Source: Candidatus Hydrogenedentota bacterium
GTDB taxonomy: Bacteria > Hydrogenedentota > Hydrogenedentia > Hydrogenedentales > SLHB01
DNA: 7,165 nucleotides
Reading direction: 5' to 3'
Assembly: GCA_016934125.1 (NCBI GenBank)
Contig: JAFGTL010000710.1
Location: 1 to 7,165, forward strand
Both the position numbers and the translations under genes were made by a program. Of this stretch, positions 5,563 through 7,165 are shown one piece after another. The notes under the pieces are model-generated. The model saw only the letters and a list, made by a program, of their open reading frames with translations. It was not told the DNA's origin and ran no database searches. Position 1 is the first letter of the stretch, and every line of letters begins with the position of its first letter.

Positions 5563-5811
5563 CTCCTTGCAGGAAACTGGCCGGGGCTTGGGCCGCCTTG
5601 CCGCGGTTCGGACGCAGAGATCGTCTGGAGTCAGGACGGATGGCCCGCGGTGCAGGAGCACCCTGACAGGCCGGAGTGGTATCCATGAGCCCTGTTGGCA
5701 AACGAACCGGCGCCGCCCGCCGCAGCACACGTGCTGAGCTGGCCTGCGGCCGCCGGAGTTCCCGATGTGGGTTTCATGCAACTGGCGACGCGCTCGCCGG
5801 GGAGGCGTGAG
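5563..5811. other. 249-base gap within the plus-strand cluster
   Basis: No clear promoter or terminator is seen. A short hairpin with stem GGTGC/GCACC and loop AGGA lies at 5649-5662. An open frame of 41 codons (5685-5810) has GGAG eight bases upstream and stops one base before the next gene; its Arg/Ala-rich product has no recognisable feature and is not called as a gene. The last 28 bases belong to the duplicated unit found again before the second gene copy. Confidence 0.5.
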
Positions 5812-6050
5812 ATGATGGGCGACATGGCGAGGCGAATGGCTTGGGCCGTGGCCGGGGTATGGCTGGCCGCGGCGGGGTGGGATGCGGCGGCGGGCGCGGA
5901 TCCGGCTGAACTGCTCGAGCGCCGGGCCCTCGAACCGGCCGAGATGCACGAGAGGAAGGGGCCCACCCTCCGCACTGAGGGCGACACGGTGACACTCGAG
6001 AGCGGCGGCGAGGCCACCGCAGTCTACCACGGGGCGCGCGTGGAGAAAAA
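5784..6050 (+). repeat. Duplicated segment, copy 1
   Basis: This segment, covering the ribosome site and the first 79-80 codons of the 353-residue protein gene, recurs at 6893-7165. I count nine substitutions plus one six-base insertion/deletion, so about 96% identity outside the indel. The last 68 or so bases are identical. The period is 1109 bases before and 1115 after the indel. The match starts 28 bases before the ATG and continues to the window end. Confidence 0.95.
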
Positions 6051-6873
6051 CGAGAAGGGCCAGACCATCATCATCGCCGACTCCGTAAGCTATCCTTTCG
6101 ACGGCACAACCGTCCAACTGAACGGGCGATCGGTGAATCTGGCCTCGCGGTATCCGAAGCCGGGCGTCAGCCTCCGTACGGCCTGGAGTGCCGCGTTCGA
6201 GGTGTTCGGGGCACCGGTTTGCCTCGAGTGGTCGTGCATGGACGAGGATGAGCGAAACACGCCGTTCCCTCGCACAGAAGGGGATGTGTTCCGGATCCGG
6301 AAGAATGAGACGCTGCGGAGTGTGCTCGATGCGATTGTCGCGGAGAGCCAGGGGGCGCTGGAGTGGACAAGCCTCTCGGGCGTGCTGTGGGTGCTGCCGA
6401 CGGGCAAGGACGCGGCCATGGAAAGCGCCCTCGATACGCCGGTGTCGATCGCGCTCAAGGGGGCTACGCCGTGGGAGGGCCTGAAGCGGGTGGTGCGCGC
6501 GGTGAACAACGCGCCCGGCGTGAAGCGCACGATTGCGTGTCATCCGAGCTGTGCCGAGAACTTCACGAATCCGCCGCCGGGCTTTGCAGATGGCGCGTCG
6601 GTTTCACTCGAGTTGCACGAGGTGACGGCCCGCGAGGCGCTGAGCGCAGTGATCGCCCAGTCACCCGTCGAGATGTACGTGGAATACAGCAATATGAGCC
6701 TGTGGCGCGGCAAGGAACGGTTACGGGGGCCCCGTGTGGCCAACTTGTACATCTGGGTCATGGAGGATGGGAAACGCATGCCCAAGCGTTCGGACATGAC
6801 GGCCGAGCAATTCGACTGGTGGAGGCGGGAGGTGATCGAAACATACTTGCCGTTCGGCGTGTCCGCGGAATGA
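5812..6873 (+). CDS. Exported 353-residue protein of unknown function, first tandem copy
   Basis: Not recognised as a named family. Residues 1-29 form a signal peptide (RRMAWAVAGVWLAAAGWDAAAGA). Residues 57-94 (DTVTLESGGEATAVYHGARV, then TIIIADSVSYPF) look like a small beta domain. Two segments have the beta-helix-beta pattern of short STN/secretin-like domains: FRIRKNETLRSVLDAIVAES (160-179) with GVLWVLP (190-196), and VSLELHEVTAREALSAVIAQ (264-283) with VEMYVEYSNMSL (286-297); a third, VSIALKGATPWEGLKRVV, lies at 211-228. The STN link is tentative. The protein has only four cysteines, as pairs at 137/142 and 243/247 (CHPSC), suggesting disulfides after export. The ATG at 5812 has GGGGAGG six bases upstream; a TTG at 5695 would add 39 unsupported residues. 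A near-identical gene start follows 47 bases after the stop. Confidence 0.75.
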   Translation: MMGDMARRMAWAVAGVWLAAAGWDAAAGADPAELLERRALEPAEMHERKGPTLRTEGDTVTLESGGEATAVYHGARVEKNEKGQTIIIADSVSYPFDGTTVQLNGRSVNLASRYPKPGVSLRTAWSAAFEVFGAPVCLEWSCMDEDERNTPFPRTEGDVFRIRKNETLRSVLDAIVAESQGALEWTSLSGVLWVLPTGKDAAMESALDTPVSIALKGATPWEGLKRVVRAVNNAPGVKRTIACHPSCAENFTNPPPGFADGASVSLELHEVTAREALSAVIAQSPVEMYVEYSNMSLWRGKERLRGPRVANLYIWVMEDGKRMPKRSDMTAEQFDWWRREVIETYLPFGVSAE

Positions 6874-6892
6874 CGCGCATCGGTGCCGGCGC

Positions 6893-7165
6893 GGCGACGC
6901 GCTCGCTGGGGAGGCGTGAGATGACGGGCGACATGGCGAGGAGAATGGCTTGGGCCGTGGCCGGGGTATGGCTGGCCGTGGCGGGGTGGGGTGCGGCGGC
7001 GGGCGCGGATGCGGCTGAACTGCTCGAGCGCCGGGCCCTCGAACCGGCCGAGATGCACGAGAGGAAGGCCGCTGAGCCCACGCTCCGCATTGAGGACGAC
7101 ACGGTGACACTCGAGAGCGGCGGCGAGGCCACCGCAGTCTACCACGGGGCGCGCGTGGAGAAAAA
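6893..7165 (+). repeat. Duplicated segment, copy 2 (cut by window end)
   Basis: Second copy of 5784-6050. Relative to copy 1, GGG is replaced by GCCGCTGAG, which keeps the frame and changes KGPT to KAAEPT. How far the duplication extends beyond the window cannot be seen. Confidence 0.95.
6921..7165 (+). CDS. Exported protein of unknown function, second tandem copy (runs off right edge)
   Basis: The first 81 codons of a paralogue of the gene at 5812. The signal peptide and following region differ by only a few residues (M2T, one Ala to Val and one Asp to Gly in the signal peptide region, Pro31Ala, the KAAEP insertion, Thr to Ile and Gly to Asp). The ribosome site GGGGAGG and the six-base spacing are copied too. 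An alternative in-frame ATG at 6870 overlaps the stop of the preceding gene (ATGA) and would add 17 residues, but it has a weak ribosome site and would bury the signal peptide. Function is unknown; it is probably cotranscribed with copy 1. Confidence 0.8.
   Translation, partial: MTGDMARRMAWAVAGVWLAVAGWGAAAGADAAELLERRALEPAEMHERKAAEPTLRIEDDTVTLESGGEATAVYHGARVEK

Noticed and set aside
5685..5810. 41-codon open frame with GGAG upstream, ending one base before the next gene
   Set aside because: The Arg/Ala-rich product shows no signal, hydrophobic segment or motif, and the tail lies in the duplicated ribosome-site region. It could be a leader peptide, but the evidence is too thin.
5035..6543. 502-codon minus-strand open frame opposite the exported proteins
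   Set aside because: Its product is Arg/Pro/His-rich with no motif. The plus-strand genes have signal peptides and ribosome sites.
1..7165. CRISPR array, transposase, inverted-repeat insertion element or phage attachment site
   Set aside because: No regularly spaced repeats, transposase or integrase motifs, or terminal inverted repeats were seen. The repeats present are the 8-, 11- and 21-base units and the gene-scale duplication listed.

Overview
This is a GC-rich bacterial window. It carries many exported proteins and good Shine-Dalgarno sites. A PhoPQ-related (PqaA-type) hydrolase with an InlB-like repeat, an exported DUF62 SAM hydrolase and a COG2231 endonuclease III-like glycosylase suggest a Gram-negative environmental lineage, perhaps of the Planctomycetota/Verrucomicrobiota kind. 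This placement is a guess; there is no rRNA or marker gene here.

Left part (1-2820): a minus-strand gene runs off the left edge. It encodes the membrane-targeted N-terminus of what looks like a family 5 (peptide/nickel-type) ABC transporter solute-binding protein. About 710 bases without a gene separate it from a divergent plus-strand gene (1078-2658) for a secreted PqaA-family protein. That gap holds an extended -10 element for the left gene, a strong consensus promoter for the right gene (TTGACT, 17 bases, TATTAT), short direct repeats beside each promoter, and a predicted leader of about 275 nt with two strong stem-loops. A strong hairpin terminator follows the PqaA gene.

Middle part (2821-4530): two minus-strand genes form an operon with one base between stop and start. 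The first encodes a secreted SAM hydrolase with an intact catalytic triad; the second encodes a COG2231 DNA glycosylase related to endonuclease III and MagIII. The pairing suggests a link between SAM breakdown and repair of SAM-induced base methylation, although the signal peptide on the hydrolase argues against a simple cytoplasmic role.

Right part (4551-7165): a plus-strand cluster begins with a plausible promoter. It contains a 31-residue, strongly acidic peptide ending in a CxC motif with a good ribosome binding site (a possible modified-peptide precursor), an exported helical-repeat (TPR-like) protein, and an unrecognised exported 353-residue protein followed by a near-identical tandem second copy cut off by the window end. 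No maturation enzyme is visible here, so the peptide cluster is the part most likely to be new, but its function cannot be read from this window alone.
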